From: JAEUJM01 sp041908445 | GTDB taxonomy: Bacteria > Actinomycetota > Acidimicrobiia > Acidimicrobiales > DATDAH01 | Assembly: GCA_041908445.1 (NCBI GenBank) | Contig: JAYRFK010000119.1 | Coordinates: 1-64,000 of the forward strand | Length of the DNA: 64,000 nucleotides | Reading direction: 5' to 3' | In this document: positions 16,036-24,973 of the stretch, one piece after another | Layout: every line of letters begins with the position of its first letter | Numbering within the stretch: the first letter of the stretch is position 1 | Program-made: the position numbers and the translations under genes | Notes under the pieces: model-generated | What the model was told of the DNA's origin: nothing | The model's input: the letters and a program-made list of their open reading frames with translations, nothing else | Databases searched by the model: none

Positions 16036-17006
16036 TGCCCAGTCGACTCCTCCGCAAGAAGGCCTCGGTCCTCGTCCTCGGCGCGGGCTCGATCGGCAGC
16101 CGCCACGCCCGCAACCTGCACGCCGCCGGGGCGGACGTGTCGCTCGCCGATCCCTCCCCCGCCCGGGCCAAGGCCGTGCGCCACGCCCGCACCGTGCCGT
16201 TCGACCTCGACCACCTGTCGGGCTACGACGGCGTGGTCGTGGCCAGCCCAACCAGCGCCCACCTCGAGCAGGCCCTCGCCGCCCTCGACACCGGGGCCAA
16301 GGTGCTCATCGAGAAGCCGATCCACCTCACCCTGGCCGGTACCGAGGCGCTCCTGCCCGACTCCGATCGGGTCATGGTCGGGTTCAACCTGCGGTTCCAC
16401 CCGCCGGTCCAGCGGATCATGGAGCTCGCCCACGCCGGGCGGGCGGGCCGCATCACCGCGGTGCGGGCCTGGTTCGGCAGCTACCTGCCCGACTGGCGGC
16501 CCACCGTCGACTACCGGGAGTCCTACTCGGCGCGCTCGGAGCTCGGCGGCGGGGTGCTGCTCGACGCCATCCACGAGCTCGACCTGCTGGTCTGGCTGCT
16601 CGGTGGGCGCTTCTCGGTGCTCGGCGCCGAGGTGGCCCGGTTGGGTGACCTGGACATCGACGTGGAGGACACGGTCAAGACCCTGCTCCATCACGAGAGC
16701 GGCGCGCTGGCCGAGGTCTCCCTCGACTACCTCAGCCGCCGCTACCGGCGGGGCATCGAGGTCATCGGCACCGAGGCGACCCTGCGGCTCGACTGGGCCC
16801 GCGAGGTGATCGAGGTCGAGCGCGACGGCGACGCCGAGGTCGAGCCGGCCATCGACTCCGTCGCCTGCTCGTACGAGCGCCAGAGCGAGTGCTTCCTCGC
16901 CTGGCTGCGAGACGAGGCCACCCCGCCGGTCGACGCGACCGAGGCGGTCGCCTCGCTGCGGCTCGCCGACCAGATCCGGGCGGCTGCCGCCCGGCGACGC
17001 AAGTAG
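16035..17006 (+). CDS. Gfo/Idh/MocA family oxidoreductase
   Basis: This 323-residue NAD(P)-dependent dehydrogenase has VLGAGSIGSRHARNL as the Rossmann motif after a short basic start, and the family lysine in VLIEKPIHL (EKP motif). The C-terminal beta-sheet domain contains GGGVLLDAIHELDLL with the catalytic-region histidine. Such enzymes oxidise or reduce sugars or inositols; in this operon it most likely acts on a nucleotide-sugar or nonulosonic acid intermediate. The ATG overlaps the previous TGA by one base. Specific reaction not assignable from sequence. Confidence 0.82.
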   Translation: MPSRLLRKKASVLVLGAGSIGSRHARNLHAAGADVSLADPSPARAKAVRHARTVPFDLDHLSGYDGVVVASPTSAHLEQALAALDTGAKVLIEKPIHLTLAGTEALLPDSDRVMVGFNLRFHPPVQRIMELAHAGRAGRITAVRAWFGSYLPDWRPTVDYRESYSARSELGGGVLLDAIHELDLLVWLLGGRFSVLGAEVARLGDLDIDVEDTVKTLLHHESGALAEVSLDYLSRRYRRGIEVIGTEATLRLDWAREVIEVERDGDAEVEPAIDSVACSYERQSECFLAWLRDEATPPVDATEAVASLRLADQIRAAAARRRK

Positions 17007-17013
17007 CGGTCAC

Positions 17014-17781
17014 GTGCCGGGCACCCGGGTGACCCTCGCCGTGGTCCAGGCCCGCATGGGCTCCACCCGGCTGCCCGGGAAGGTGCTCGCCGACCTCGGC
17101 GGCCGCCCCGTGCTCGAGCTGATGCTCGACCGCCTGGCCCGGGCCCACGTCGACCACCTGGTGGTCGCCACGAGCGACCTGCCCGGCGACGATCCCGTCG
17201 CGGACCTCGCCACCCGTGTCGGCGTCCCCGTGGTGCGGGGATCGGAGGCCGACGTCCTCGGTCGCTTCCTGGTGGCGCTCGACCGCTTCCCGGCCGACGA
17301 CGTGGTCCGCCTCACCGCCGACTGCCCGCTGATCGACCCGCTCGTGGTCGATGCCGCGGTCGGGCTGCACCGGCGCACCGGCGCGGACTACACCTCCAAC
17401 TCGCTCGAGCGCACGTTCCCCGACGGCCTCGACGTGGAGGTCGTGCGAGCGCACGTCCTGCGGGTCGCGGCCGTCGAAGCCGTGCGGTCGGACGAGCGCG
17501 AGCACGTCACCCCGTTCCTGTACCACCGCCCGGACCGGTTCGCCCTCGCCTCCCTCGAGACCGCGGAGCAGCTCGGCCACGAGCGCTGGACCCTGGACAC
17601 GGCGGAGGACCTGGCGCGCCTCCGCACCATCGTCGCCGCCCTGGACGACCCCGTCGCGGCCGGCTGGCACGACGTGCTCGCCGTCGCCGGCGTGCAGGAC
17701 GGGCCGCCCCGCCGCCTCACGCTCGCCCCCGACCTCCGCTTCGTCAACCACCGCCTCGACCGCCAGCTCGCCCACCGCTGA
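17014..17781 (+). CDS. spsF: SpsF-type cytidylyltransferase, likely CMP-sugar activating enzyme
   Basis: This 255-residue protein begins with VQARMGSTRLPGKVL, the signature of SpsF-like members of the NeuA/KdsB cytidylyltransferase superfamily. RLTADCPLIDP gives the metal-binding aspartate and SNSLERTFPDGLDVEVV follows in the sugar pocket. In pseudaminic acid clusters such an enzyme can replace PseF and make the CMP-activated sugar; that assignment rests on context. GTG start 7 bp after the Gfo/Idh gene. It lacks a separate C-terminal phosphatase domain. Confidence 0.8.
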   Translation: MPGTRVTLAVVQARMGSTRLPGKVLADLGGRPVLELMLDRLARAHVDHLVVATSDLPGDDPVADLATRVGVPVVRGSEADVLGRFLVALDRFPADDVVRLTADCPLIDPLVVDAAVGLHRRTGADYTSNSLERTFPDGLDVEVVRAHVLRVAAVEAVRSDEREHVTPFLYHRPDRFALASLETAEQLGHERWTLDTAEDLARLRTIVAALDDPVAAGWHDVLAVAGVQDGPPRRLTLAPDLRFVNHRLDRQLAHR

Positions 17782-17801
17782 GCCGACCCCAGGAGCCCGA
17801 C

Positions 17802-18431
17802 GTGACCGACACCGCCACCCGTGAGGACCTTCCCGCCGCACTGCGCAACGAGGCGCTGTGGGCCAGCGGCTTCGGCGACGCCTACCTGGAGCGCAACGCC
17901 GACGCGGGTGCGGCCCGCGCCGCCTTCTGGGACGCGTTCATGGGCCGCTTCCCCGCCCGCCGGGTCCTCGAGGCGGGCTGCACCCAGGGCGACAACCTCG
18001 TGCACATCGCCCGCCACGTCCCGGTCCACGAGGTCTGGGGCATCGACGTCAACACCACCGTGCTCGAGGCCTTGAAGGCCAACGTCCCCGGCGTCAACGC
18101 CACGTGGGGCAGCGCCCGCGAGCTCCCGTTCCGCGACGGCTGGTTCGACCTGACCCTGACGGTCGGCCTGCTCATCCACCAGCCCGACGAGGTGCTGCCC
18201 CTCGTCATGAGCGAGCTGGTGCGCACCTCGCGGCGCTGGATCGTCTGCGGTGAGTACCACGCCGACGAGCCCACCGAGATCAACTACCGCGGCTACGACG
18301 GCCTGCTCTTCAAGCGGGACTACGGCCGCATCTACCGGGAGCTGTTCCCGGAGCTCCGCCTGGTGGAGGAGGGCTTCCTCACCAAGGAGGACGGCTTCGA
18401 CCGTGTCACCTACCACGTCTTCGAGAAGTAG
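17802..18431 (+). CDS. Pseudaminic acid biosynthesis-associated methylase
   Basis: This 209-residue SAM-dependent methyltransferase has motif I VLEAGCTQGDN and the later WGIDVNTT acidic contact. Features such as NEALWASGFGDAYLERN at the N terminus, LLIHQP, and a C-terminal DGLLFKRDYG resemble the family of methylases that occur next to pse genes. It could methylate the nonulosonic acid or a linked group. GTG start with AGGAG upstream; it overlaps pseG by about 29 nt. Function is inferred from family and neighbours. Confidence 0.85.
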   Translation: MTDTATREDLPAALRNEALWASGFGDAYLERNADAGAARAAFWDAFMGRFPARRVLEAGCTQGDNLVHIARHVPVHEVWGIDVNTTVLEALKANVPGVNATWGSARELPFRDGWFDLTLTVGLLIHQPDEVLPLVMSELVRTSRRWIVCGEYHADEPTEINYRGYDGLLFKRDYGRIYRELFPELRLVEEGFLTKEDGFDRVTYHVFEK

Positions 18432-19428
18432 CGGCGCCCCGGTCGTCGCCGCACCGGCCCGGCCCGGCCGCCTGGTCCTGCGGGCCGACGGTGGCGACGG
18501 GGTCGGCTCGGGCCACGTCGGGCGGTGTCTGGCGCTCGCCGAGGCCTGGGAGCGGGCGGGCGGCACGGCCGTCCTGGCCCTGACCGCGTCGGCGGCGACG
18601 GCGGCCCACCGCATGGGTGCGTCCGTCGAGGTCGAGGTGCTCGACGTGGCCCCGGGCTCGCGGGCGGACGCCGAGGCGACCGCGTCGCTGAGCGACGACG
18701 GCTGGCTCGTGGTCGACGGCTACCGGTTCCACGCCCTCCCGCGGCACCGCACGGAGGGCGTCCTCGTCATCGACGACTTCGGGCACGGCGGCGCCGGCGA
18801 CGCGGCGCTGCTGCTCGACCAGAACCTGGGCGCCACCGCCGGGCCGTACCGGGACCGACGGGTGCGCCGGCTGCTGCTCGGGCCCTCGTACGCGCTCCTG
18901 CGCCGGGCGCCGACCCGCGCGGCCGACCGGCTCGCCCCGCCCACGCGGGCCCTGCTCGCGGTCGGCGGTGAGCCGACCGACGCCGTGCTGCGCCACGTCG
19001 CCGAGGTGGCGCACGCCCTCGCGGCCGAGGGCCTCGCGGTGGACGTCATCGGCGGCGCGACGCCCGCCGAGCTGCCGGCGCTCCCGGGGCTCCGCGTCCA
19101 CGGCTTCGTGCCCGACCCCGGGCCACTGCTGGCGCGGGCCGACGTGGCCGTCACCGCGGCGGGGTCGACCGTCTACTCGCTGTGCCACCACGGCGTACCC
19201 TCGGTCGTCATCGCCTTCCACGACAACCAGGCCCCCATCGCCCGGGCCTTCGGCGAGGCCGGCGTGGCCCTCACCCCCCGCGACCCGACCGACCCCGGGG
19301 AGACCATTGCCCTGGCCCGCCGGCTCCTGGCCGACCCGCCACTGCGGGCTCGGCTCGCGGTGGCGGCGACGGCGCTCGTGGACGGTCGGGGCGCGGACCG
19401 GGTCGTGGCGGCCCTCCGGGAGTCGTGA
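18403..19428 (+). CDS. pseG: UDP-sugar hydrolase PseG-like
   Basis: PseG removes UDP from the diamino sugar nucleotide so that PseI can act. This 341-residue GT-B-like protein has the N-terminal GVGSGHVGRCLALA motif with the proposed catalytic histidine, the inter-domain LLLGPSYALLR segment, and AAGSTVYSLCHHGVPS in the nucleotide-binding half. I chose the GTG at 18403, preceded by AAGGAGG, which overlaps the methylase; no better start lies between the methylase stop and the conserved domain. Its TGA overlaps the pseI GTG. Confidence 0.85.
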   Translation: MSPTTSSRSSGAPVVAAPARPGRLVLRADGGDGVGSGHVGRCLALAEAWERAGGTAVLALTASAATAAHRMGASVEVEVLDVAPGSRADAEATASLSDDGWLVVDGYRFHALPRHRTEGVLVIDDFGHGGAGDAALLLDQNLGATAGPYRDRRVRRLLLGPSYALLRRAPTRAADRLAPPTRALLAVGGEPTDAVLRHVAEVAHALAAEGLAVDVIGGATPAELPALPGLRVHGFVPDPGPLLARADVAVTAAGSTVYSLCHHGVPSVVIAFHDNQAPIARAFGEAGVALTPRDPTDPGETIALARRLLADPPLRARLAVAATALVDGRGADRVVAALRES

Positions 19429-20462
19429 CCGTGGCCGGCTCACCGCCGTGGGGCGACCGCGTCTGGATCGTCGCCGAGCTCTCGGGCAACCACAACGGCG
19501 ACAAGCAGCGCGCCCTGGAACTAATCGCCATGGCCGCGGACGCGGGCGCCGACGCGGTCAAGTTCCAGACCTACACCCCGGACAGCCTGACCATCGACGC
19601 CGACACCGACGCCTTCCGGATCGGGGCCGGCACCCCGTGGGAGGACCGGAGGCTGTACGAGCTCTACGGCGAGGCAGCCACGCCCTACGAGTGGCACGAC
19701 GACCTCTTCGCCACCGCCGAGGCCCACGGCCTCGTGCCGTTCTCCACGCCGTTCGACGCCGCCGCGGTCGAGCTGCTTGAGGAGTACGACCCCCTCGTCC
19801 ACAAGATCGCCTCGTTCGAGCTCGTGGACCTCGAGCTCATCCGGGTCGCGGCCGCGACCGGCCGCACGCTCGTGATGTCGACCGGCATGGCCACCGAGGA
19901 CGAGATCGACGACGCGGTCGGTGCCGCCGTCGACGCCGGTGCCGGCGGGGTCGTGCTGCTGCGCTGCAACAGCGCCTATCCGGCCCCACCCGAGGAGATG
20001 GACCTGCGCACGATGGCCGACATGGCCGCACGGTGGGACGTGCCGGTCGGGCTGTCCGACCACACGCTGGGCACGACCGTGGCGGTCACCGGCGTGGCCC
20101 TCGGCGCCTGCATGATCGAGAAGCACGTCACCCTCGCTCGGGCCGACGGCGGCCCCGACGCCTCCTTCTCCCTCGAGCCCGACGAGCTGCGGCAGCTCGT
20201 GGCCGCGGTCCGCGAGGCCGAGGCGTCGCTCGGCGGGGTGCGGTACGGCCCCACCGCCGGCGAGGAGGCCAGCCGGGTGTTCCGACGCTCGCTGTTCGTC
20301 GTCGCCGACGTCGCCGCCGGCGAGCCCTTCACGCGCGAGAACGTCCGCTGCATCCGACCGGGACACGGCCTCGCGCCGAAGCACCTGGACGACGTGCTCG
20401 GACGACGCGCCACCGCGGCGGTGGTGCGGGGCACCCCGCTGTCGTGGGACCTCGTGGGCTGA
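19425..20462 (+). CDS. pseI: Pseudaminic acid synthase PseI-like
   Basis: PseI condenses phosphoenolpyruvate with a 6-deoxy-diacylamino-altrose-type sugar to form the nine-carbon acid. This 345-residue NeuB-family protein has the TIM-barrel domain with VAELSGNHNGDKQRALE, DAVKFQTYTPDSLT, KIASFELVDLELI, STGMATEDEI and LRCNSAYPAP, plus GLSDHTLG and a metal-site histidine in IEKHVTL. The C-terminal SAF (antifreeze-like) domain holds RPGHGLAPKHL. The GTG at 19425 forms a GTGA overlap with pseG. Motifs favour PseI over sialic acid synthase, but the exact sugar is inferred. Confidence 0.92.
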   Translation: MTVAGSPPWGDRVWIVAELSGNHNGDKQRALELIAMAADAGADAVKFQTYTPDSLTIDADTDAFRIGAGTPWEDRRLYELYGEAATPYEWHDDLFATAEAHGLVPFSTPFDAAAVELLEEYDPLVHKIASFELVDLELIRVAAATGRTLVMSTGMATEDEIDDAVGAAVDAGAGGVVLLRCNSAYPAPPEEMDLRTMADMAARWDVPVGLSDHTLGTTVAVTGVALGACMIEKHVTLARADGGPDASFSLEPDELRQLVAAVREAEASLGGVRYGPTAGEEASRVFRRSLFVVADVAAGEPFTRENVRCIRPGHGLAPKHLDDVLGRRATAAVVRGTPLSWDLVG

Positions 20463-21163
20463 TGCGCTGCGTGCTGCTGGCCAACAACCGGCTCGGCGAG
20501 CGGCTCGCCCACTACCTCGCCGAGCGGGGTGACCTGGTCGGCCTCGTGCTCCACGCGCCCCCTCGGCGTCGGGCCTTCGAGGACCCGGCGGCGTTCGGTG
20601 TGCCCGTCTGGGCCTGGCCGGACGGCGAGGACGAGGTGCGCGCCCTGGCCCCCGAGGCGCTGGTCTCGGTCCTGTTCGGGCACCTCGTGCCCCCGACGTG
20701 GCTCGCGATCCCCTCCTGGCGGGCGCTCAACCTCCACCCCGGCCTGCTGCCCCACAACGCCGGCGCCGCGCCCAACGTGTGGCCGCTCGTCGACGGGAGC
20801 CCGGCCGGCGCGACCCTCCACGTGATGGTGCCGGCGCTCGACGCCGGCGACATCGTCGAGCAGGTGGCGGTGCCCACCCGGCCCGAGGACACGGCCGAGT
20901 CGCTGTACCGACGCCTCGAGGACGCGTCCGAGGAGCTGTTCCGTCGCGTCTGGCCCGACGTCGCCGCCATCGAACCGCGCCCGCAGGGGCCCGGCGGCAG
21001 CGTCCACCGCCTCGCGGACCTCGAGGGCCTCGACCCCCGAGCGGACGAGCTGGCCCTGATCGACCGGCTCCGGGCCAGGACGTTCCCGCCCTACGGCGCG
21101 GAGTACGAGGTCGACGGGCGCCGCTACCGGGTCAGGGTCGAGATCGAGCCGCTGGACCCGTAG
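20462..21163 (+). CDS. Formyltransferase-fold enzyme, probable sugar N-formyltransferase
   Basis: This 233-residue protein has the methionyl-tRNA formyltransferase catalytic fold: ALNLHPGLLPHNAGAAPN (Asn and His of the active site and the HPG loop) and LDAGDIVEQ with the conserved aspartate. It lacks the tRNA-binding C-terminal domain, so it should use a sugar amine, with 10-formyl-tetrahydrofolate as likely donor. The ATG overlaps the pseI TGA. It sits where a PseH N-acetyltransferase would be expected; formylation of the 4-amino group is proposed but unproven. Confidence 0.8.
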   Translation: MRCVLLANNRLGERLAHYLAERGDLVGLVLHAPPRRRAFEDPAAFGVPVWAWPDGEDEVRALAPEALVSVLFGHLVPPTWLAIPSWRALNLHPGLLPHNAGAAPNVWPLVDGSPAGATLHVMVPALDAGDIVEQVAVPTRPEDTAESLYRRLEDASEELFRRVWPDVAAIEPRPQGPGGSVHRLADLEGLDPRADELALIDRLRARTFPPYGAEYEVDGRRYRVRVEIEPLDP

Positions 21164-21197
21164 GCGGGGCGGGCCCGCAGGATCGGCGAGCGGCCGT

Positions 21198-22877
21198 TCA
21201 GCGGGCGCCCACCGCGAGGGCCAAAGGCACCTCGGTGGCGGGCTCGGGGAACGTCACCCCGACGGGGGTGAGGAAGTCCCCGTCGTGGAGGATCCCGTCG
21301 CAGATGCGGTCGACCCCCTCGTTTCGGCCGGGGGCGAGCTCGTCGAGGTGCCCCACCGTGATGCGGGCCAGGCCGAGGACGTGCTCCTCGACGCCCGGGC
21401 TCGGGACCGGGGTCTCGAAGAAGAAGAGGTTGGCGTACCGGCGGGCGCGCTCGGCGTCCGGCGTGAACCGTTCGGGTGCGTCGAGGGCGGCGTCGAGCGC
21501 GGCCACGAACTCCTCGGGGTCCGACACGTCGATCGTGAAGCCCTTGTCCCGGTAGTGCGTCTCGCCGGCCACGATGACGGGCACGCCGGCCAGGGCGAGC
21601 TCGAGCCCGGTGGTCGAGGTGAACACGAGCCCCAGGTCGCTGGCCTCCATGAGGGGGTACGAGCTCGTGGGGTCGTCGGGCTCGATCACCCGGACGTTGG
21701 CGGGCAGCGTCGGGAAGTGCCGCTCCAGCACCTCGGACATGGGCTCGCGGGTCCACTTGCCGGGGAGCTTCACCTCGGCGGGGTGGAGGCGGATGACGAG
21801 CTCGTGCTCGGGCCGCTCGGCCATGGCGTCGACCGCGGCCACGATCCACGCCTCGATCGACGGGTAGGCCAGCTCCTTGCCGATCACCGCGGAGTCCCAC
21901 GTCAGGTTGGTGAACAGGGTCACGAGCCGTCCGCTCCCCTGGCGCTCGGGTACGTCGAAGCGGGCGTCGCGCCAGTAGCGGTCGATCGTGCGCTGGCCGT
22001 GGCGGCGGGCGTCGAGGTACTGGTCGAGGCGGTCGTCCTGGGCGGGCGTCAGCGCCACGTCGGCGAAGCGGGGCCAGAGGTCGTGGAGCTCGGTGAGGCA
22101 CGCCGGGGCGCCGCGACGGAACACGAGGGTCTCCTTGATGAAGCCGCGCTCGTAGGTCACCACGTCGATCCCCCGCCGGCGGCACAGCTCCCACGCCACC
22201 GCCTCGAAGAGGAACAGGCCGTTGCAGAGCAGGACCACGTCGGGCTGGATGCGGTCGAGGGCGGCCTCGACGCCGGCGGCGATGCGGCGGGCGGAGCGCA
22301 GGAAGGCCCGCCACGTCGACGGCGCGAGCGGGTCGTCCCCCGTCGAGGCCCGCATGAGGAACCACTTCACCGGGATCTCGGTGAGCAGGCCGAGGGGCAG
22401 GCCGTCGGGGTCCACCACGTCGCGGAGCCCGTCGAGCGAGACCTCGTCGATCTCGGGCCAGGCGCCCGGGTCGTCGTCCTCCCAGCCCTCGCGCAGCGAG
22501 GTGCGGGCGAAGCCGTGGGCGTCGATCGACGCCTCGGTGTAGCGGGTGCAGGAGCTGCACGGCATCGGCGGCCCCTCCCAGGTGTTGGCTCGGTCGCAGC
22601 GCTCCAGGCCGCCGCCGCAGGTCAGGAACTCGACGCGGGCGCCCCGCAGCCGCAAGGCCTGGGCGATCACACCCTCCCACTGCACGTGCACGGCCCAGTC
22701 CCGCGGCGACAGGATCGCCACCGTCGGGGCGTCGTCGGCCGCCGGCGGGAGGTCCGCCGCCTCGGCGGCCAAGCGGCGGGCGCGCTGCTGCTCGGGTGCC
22801 ACCGCGAGCTGGCGGGCGGCGAGGTGGCCGCCCTTCACGGCGTACTCACGCAGGCGGTTGCGGTCCGGCAGCGGCAT
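21198..22877 (-). CDS. Capsule/surface polysaccharide-type glycosyltransferase
   Basis: This 559-residue cytosolic-looking protein shows two Rossmann-like halves. The C-terminal half ends with FTSTTGLELALAGVPVIVAG, the donor-binding pattern of capsule (KpsC/Kdo-transferase-like) and CDP-glycerol-type enzymes; the N-terminal half has VAILSPRDWAVHVQWEG and a CSSC pair. It probably transfers a sugar, perhaps the CMP-activated nonulosonic acid made next door. The ATG at 22877 has GAGGAAGGG upstream and overlaps the glycosyltransferase stop by one base. It converges on the pse operon with 34 bp between. Confidence 0.7.
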   Translation of the reverse strand: MPLPDRNRLREYAVKGGHLAARQLAVAPEQQRARRLAAEAADLPPAADDAPTVAILSPRDWAVHVQWEGVIAQALRLRGARVEFLTCGGGLERCDRANTWEGPPMPCSSCTRYTEASIDAHGFARTSLREGWEDDDPGAWPEIDEVSLDGLRDVVDPDGLPLGLLTEIPVKWFLMRASTGDDPLAPSTWRAFLRSARRIAAGVEAALDRIQPDVVLLCNGLFLFEAVAWELCRRRGIDVVTYERGFIKETLVFRRGAPACLTELHDLWPRFADVALTPAQDDRLDQYLDARRHGQRTIDRYWRDARFDVPERQGSGRLVTLFTNLTWDSAVIGKELAYPSIEAWIVAAVDAMAERPEHELVIRLHPAEVKLPGKWTREPMSEVLERHFPTLPANVRVIEPDDPTSSYPLMEASDLGLVFTSTTGLELALAGVPVIVAGETHYRDKGFTIDVSDPEEFVAALDAALDAPERFTPDAERARRYANLFFFETPVPSPGVEEHVLGLARITVGHLDELAPGRNEGVDRICDGILHDGDFLTPVGVTFPEPATEVPLALAVGAR

Positions 22878-23878
22878 CAGCGGCCCTTCCTCGGACGGGT
22901 GTCGAACGGGCGGCCCCGCACGATGCGGGCCACGCCGGCCCAGAAGCCCAGGCCGTAAGCCCAGTGGCAGATCGAGAGGGCGCCGAGGGCCCGGTGGGGT
23001 GCCACGCCCGGCTGGGCGGCGAGCCGCAGGGCCACGATGCCGGCGCCGGCCACGTAGGCGACCACCGGCGCCGAGGCGAGCACGGGTCGCCGGGTCACGA
23101 TCCCGACGGCGCCGAGGGCGGCGGCGCCGGCGACCATGGCCGCCGGGGCCAGGGGACGCCACGACGGCAGGCGGCGGTGCTTCTTCAGGGTCGAGGCCTT
23201 GCACATGCCGTAGTTGAAGTACTGCTTCCACAGCGCCCGCACGCTCTGGCGGGGGAAGTACTGCGAGCGGATCGACGGGTCGAGGCGGATGCGGCGGCCC
23301 TGGAGCCGGAGGCGGTAGTTGAGCTCCTGGTCCTCGGCCGCCCACTGGAGGTGGTCCTCGTCGTAGCCCCCGACCTCGGTCACGACGTCCCGGCGGTAGG
23401 TGCCGAGGTAGACCGTGTCGACGTCCTCCGCCTCGTCGGCGTAGTGGAACCGGCCGGGGCCCACCCCGACGGGCGAGCTCGTGACCGCGGCCACGGCCCG
23501 GCCGAACGCGGTGGTGCCGACGGGGCGCATCGGGCCGCCCACCACGTCGGCACCGCTGGTCTCGAGCACCTCGACGCAGCGGGTGACGAAGTCCGGGGCG
23601 TAGAGGGTGTGGGCGTCGGCCCGCACGATCACCTCGGTGCCGGCGGCGGCGATCCCCACGTTCATGGCCGCGGCCGCGGTGACCTTCGGGTTCGGGACGA
23701 CCCGCACGGGCTCGCCGCGCCGGGCCGCGAGCTCGGGGGTACCGTCGCTCGACCCACCGTCGACCACGAGGATCTCCTCGATGGCCGGGTAGTCCTGGGC
23801 GAGCAGCGAGTCGAGGCAGTCGGTGATGTGCTCGCGCTCGTCGAGGGTGGGCAGGACGATGGTGACGGGGGTGCTCAC
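22877..23878 (-). CDS. Family 2 glycosyltransferase with C-terminal membrane segments
   Basis: This 333-residue protein starts with a GT-A domain: IVLPTLDEREHI, VVDGGSSDGT and RADAHTLY (acidic metal motif), then WAAEDQELNYRLRLQG, which matches the ED and QxxRW-like acceptor region of GT2 enzymes. Two to three hydrophobic helices lie in the last 100 residues, anchoring it at the inner face of the membrane. It is likely to add a sugar to a lipid-linked repeat unit. The GTG start overlaps the upstream dioxygenase stop (GTGA). Confidence 0.85.
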   Translation of the reverse strand: MSTPVTIVLPTLDEREHITDCLDSLLAQDYPAIEEILVVDGGSSDGTPELAARRGEPVRVVPNPKVTAAAAMNVGIAAAGTEVIVRADAHTLYAPDFVTRCVEVLETSGADVVGGPMRPVGTTAFGRAVAAVTSSPVGVGPGRFHYADEAEDVDTVYLGTYRRDVVTEVGGYDEDHLQWAAEDQELNYRLRLQGRRIRLDPSIRSQYFPRQSVRALWKQYFNYGMCKASTLKKHRRLPSWRPLAPAAMVAGAAALGAVGIVTRRPVLASAPVVAYVAGAGIVALRLAAQPGVAPHRALGALSICHWAYGLGFWAGVARIVRGRPFDTRPRKGR

Positions 23879-24879
23879 TCGTGGCCTCCGGCCGTCAGGC
23901 GCTGGTAGGTGTGGGGGTGGGTGCGGAGGGCGGCGGCGAGCTCGGGGCCCCGCTCGACGTCCTCGAGGCGCTCGTAGGGGGCACCGAACAGCGAGCCGGC
24001 GAACTCGAGCTGGAAGACCAGCCGGGGCCCGGCGACGGGCGGGAGGCCCTTGTGGAGGCCCTTGGTGTCCGCCGCGAAGAGGGTGCCGCGCGGACCGCAC
24101 ACCGTGACGAGGTCCTCGTCCGCGTAGCAGCGGGCCACCTCGTCGTCGGAGAACCGCCGGTCGGCCCGCAGCGCCGGGCGGCGGTCGTCGTGCGAGCCGC
24201 GCACGTACACGTGCGGCCCGTGGCCCTCGTCGACGTCCGACAGGTAGAGGAAGAACTTGAGGAACGTCGGGTGGTCGCGGTCCTCGTGGAAGAGCTGGGC
24301 GATCTCCGTGCTGGGGCCGCCCTCCCAGGGGAACGACCACCACATCGCGGTGAGCGACCACACCGGCTCGCAGCCGAGGTACTCGGCGGCCACGGCGTGC
24401 AGGGAGCGGTCGGCGATCAGGCACTGGGCCACGGCCTCGGCGGCGATGGCCCGCTCGGGTACCGAGTACTTGGGGGCCCGGGGGGCGTCGACGTCGACGA
24501 CGCCGGTCGCGTCCCCGGTCGTCGGTGCCGGCATGAGGTCGCAGGGCGCACGGCGGGCGAGCTGCTCGAGTGCGTCGCAGGTGGCGGGGTCGACCAGCCC
24601 GCCGAAGCGCACGAACCCGTCGGACCGCAGGGCGGCCACGGTGGCGTGCGGGTCGCCGGCCCCGACCCGGTCGAGCACCCCGGTGGGGTCGGGCTCGGGG
24701 GTCGCGGCCGGGGTGGGCAGCACCAGGCGGTAGGCCCGGGGTGCCAGCCGGGGGGCGACGGACAGGGTCTTGCGCATCACCCGGTAGGTCCCGTGCGGGG
24801 TGGCCCCGGTGCGGCGGAAGGCCACCAGGCCCGCGGGGCTGGCCAGCAGGTCGCGGGCGCCGCCGACGGCCGCCTTCAC
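23875..24879 (-). CDS. Phytanoyl-CoA dioxygenase (PhyH)-family Fe(II)/2-oxoglutarate enzyme
   Basis: This protein of about 334 residues has a PhyH double-stranded beta-helix domain. The iron triad is visible as H-E-D in LFHEDRDHP (about 198–200) and a distal histidine in DTKGLHKGLPP (about 276), with a downstream arginine in GPRLVFQLE for 2-oxoglutarate. It probably hydroxylates a glycan or lipid carrier. The start is uncertain: GTG 24879 keeps a plausible coding N terminus, GTG 24891 and ATG 24777 are alternatives. It is the first gene of the minus-strand block, divergent from the flippase. Confidence 0.8.
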   Translation of the reverse strand: MKAAVGGARDLLASPAGLVAFRRTGATPHGTYRVMRKTLSVAPRLAPRAYRLVLPTPAATPEPDPTGVLDRVGAGDPHATVAALRSDGFVRFGGLVDPATCDALEQLARRAPCDLMPAPTTGDATGVVDVDAPRAPKYSVPERAIAAEAVAQCLIADRSLHAVAAEYLGCEPVWSLTAMWWSFPWEGGPSTEIAQLFHEDRDHPTFLKFFLYLSDVDEGHGPHVYVRGSHDDRRPALRADRRFSDDEVARCYADEDLVTVCGPRGTLFAADTKGLHKGLPPVAGPRLVFQLEFAGSLFGAPYERLEDVERGPELAAALRTHPHTYQRLTAGGHE

Positions 24880-24973
24880 AGGGGGGTGCACGCCCCTTCC
24901 TGTCGGCCGCGGGCGCCCCACCTTGACCGTGGCGGCCCCTTCACTTCCCCCTGCGGATGCCGATTCGAAGAGG

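Noticed and set aside
18250..18402. A longer N terminus for pseG
   Set aside because: The extra 51 residues are a Ser/Thr/Arg mirror of the methylase frame; the GTG at 18403 has a ribosome site and fits the family.
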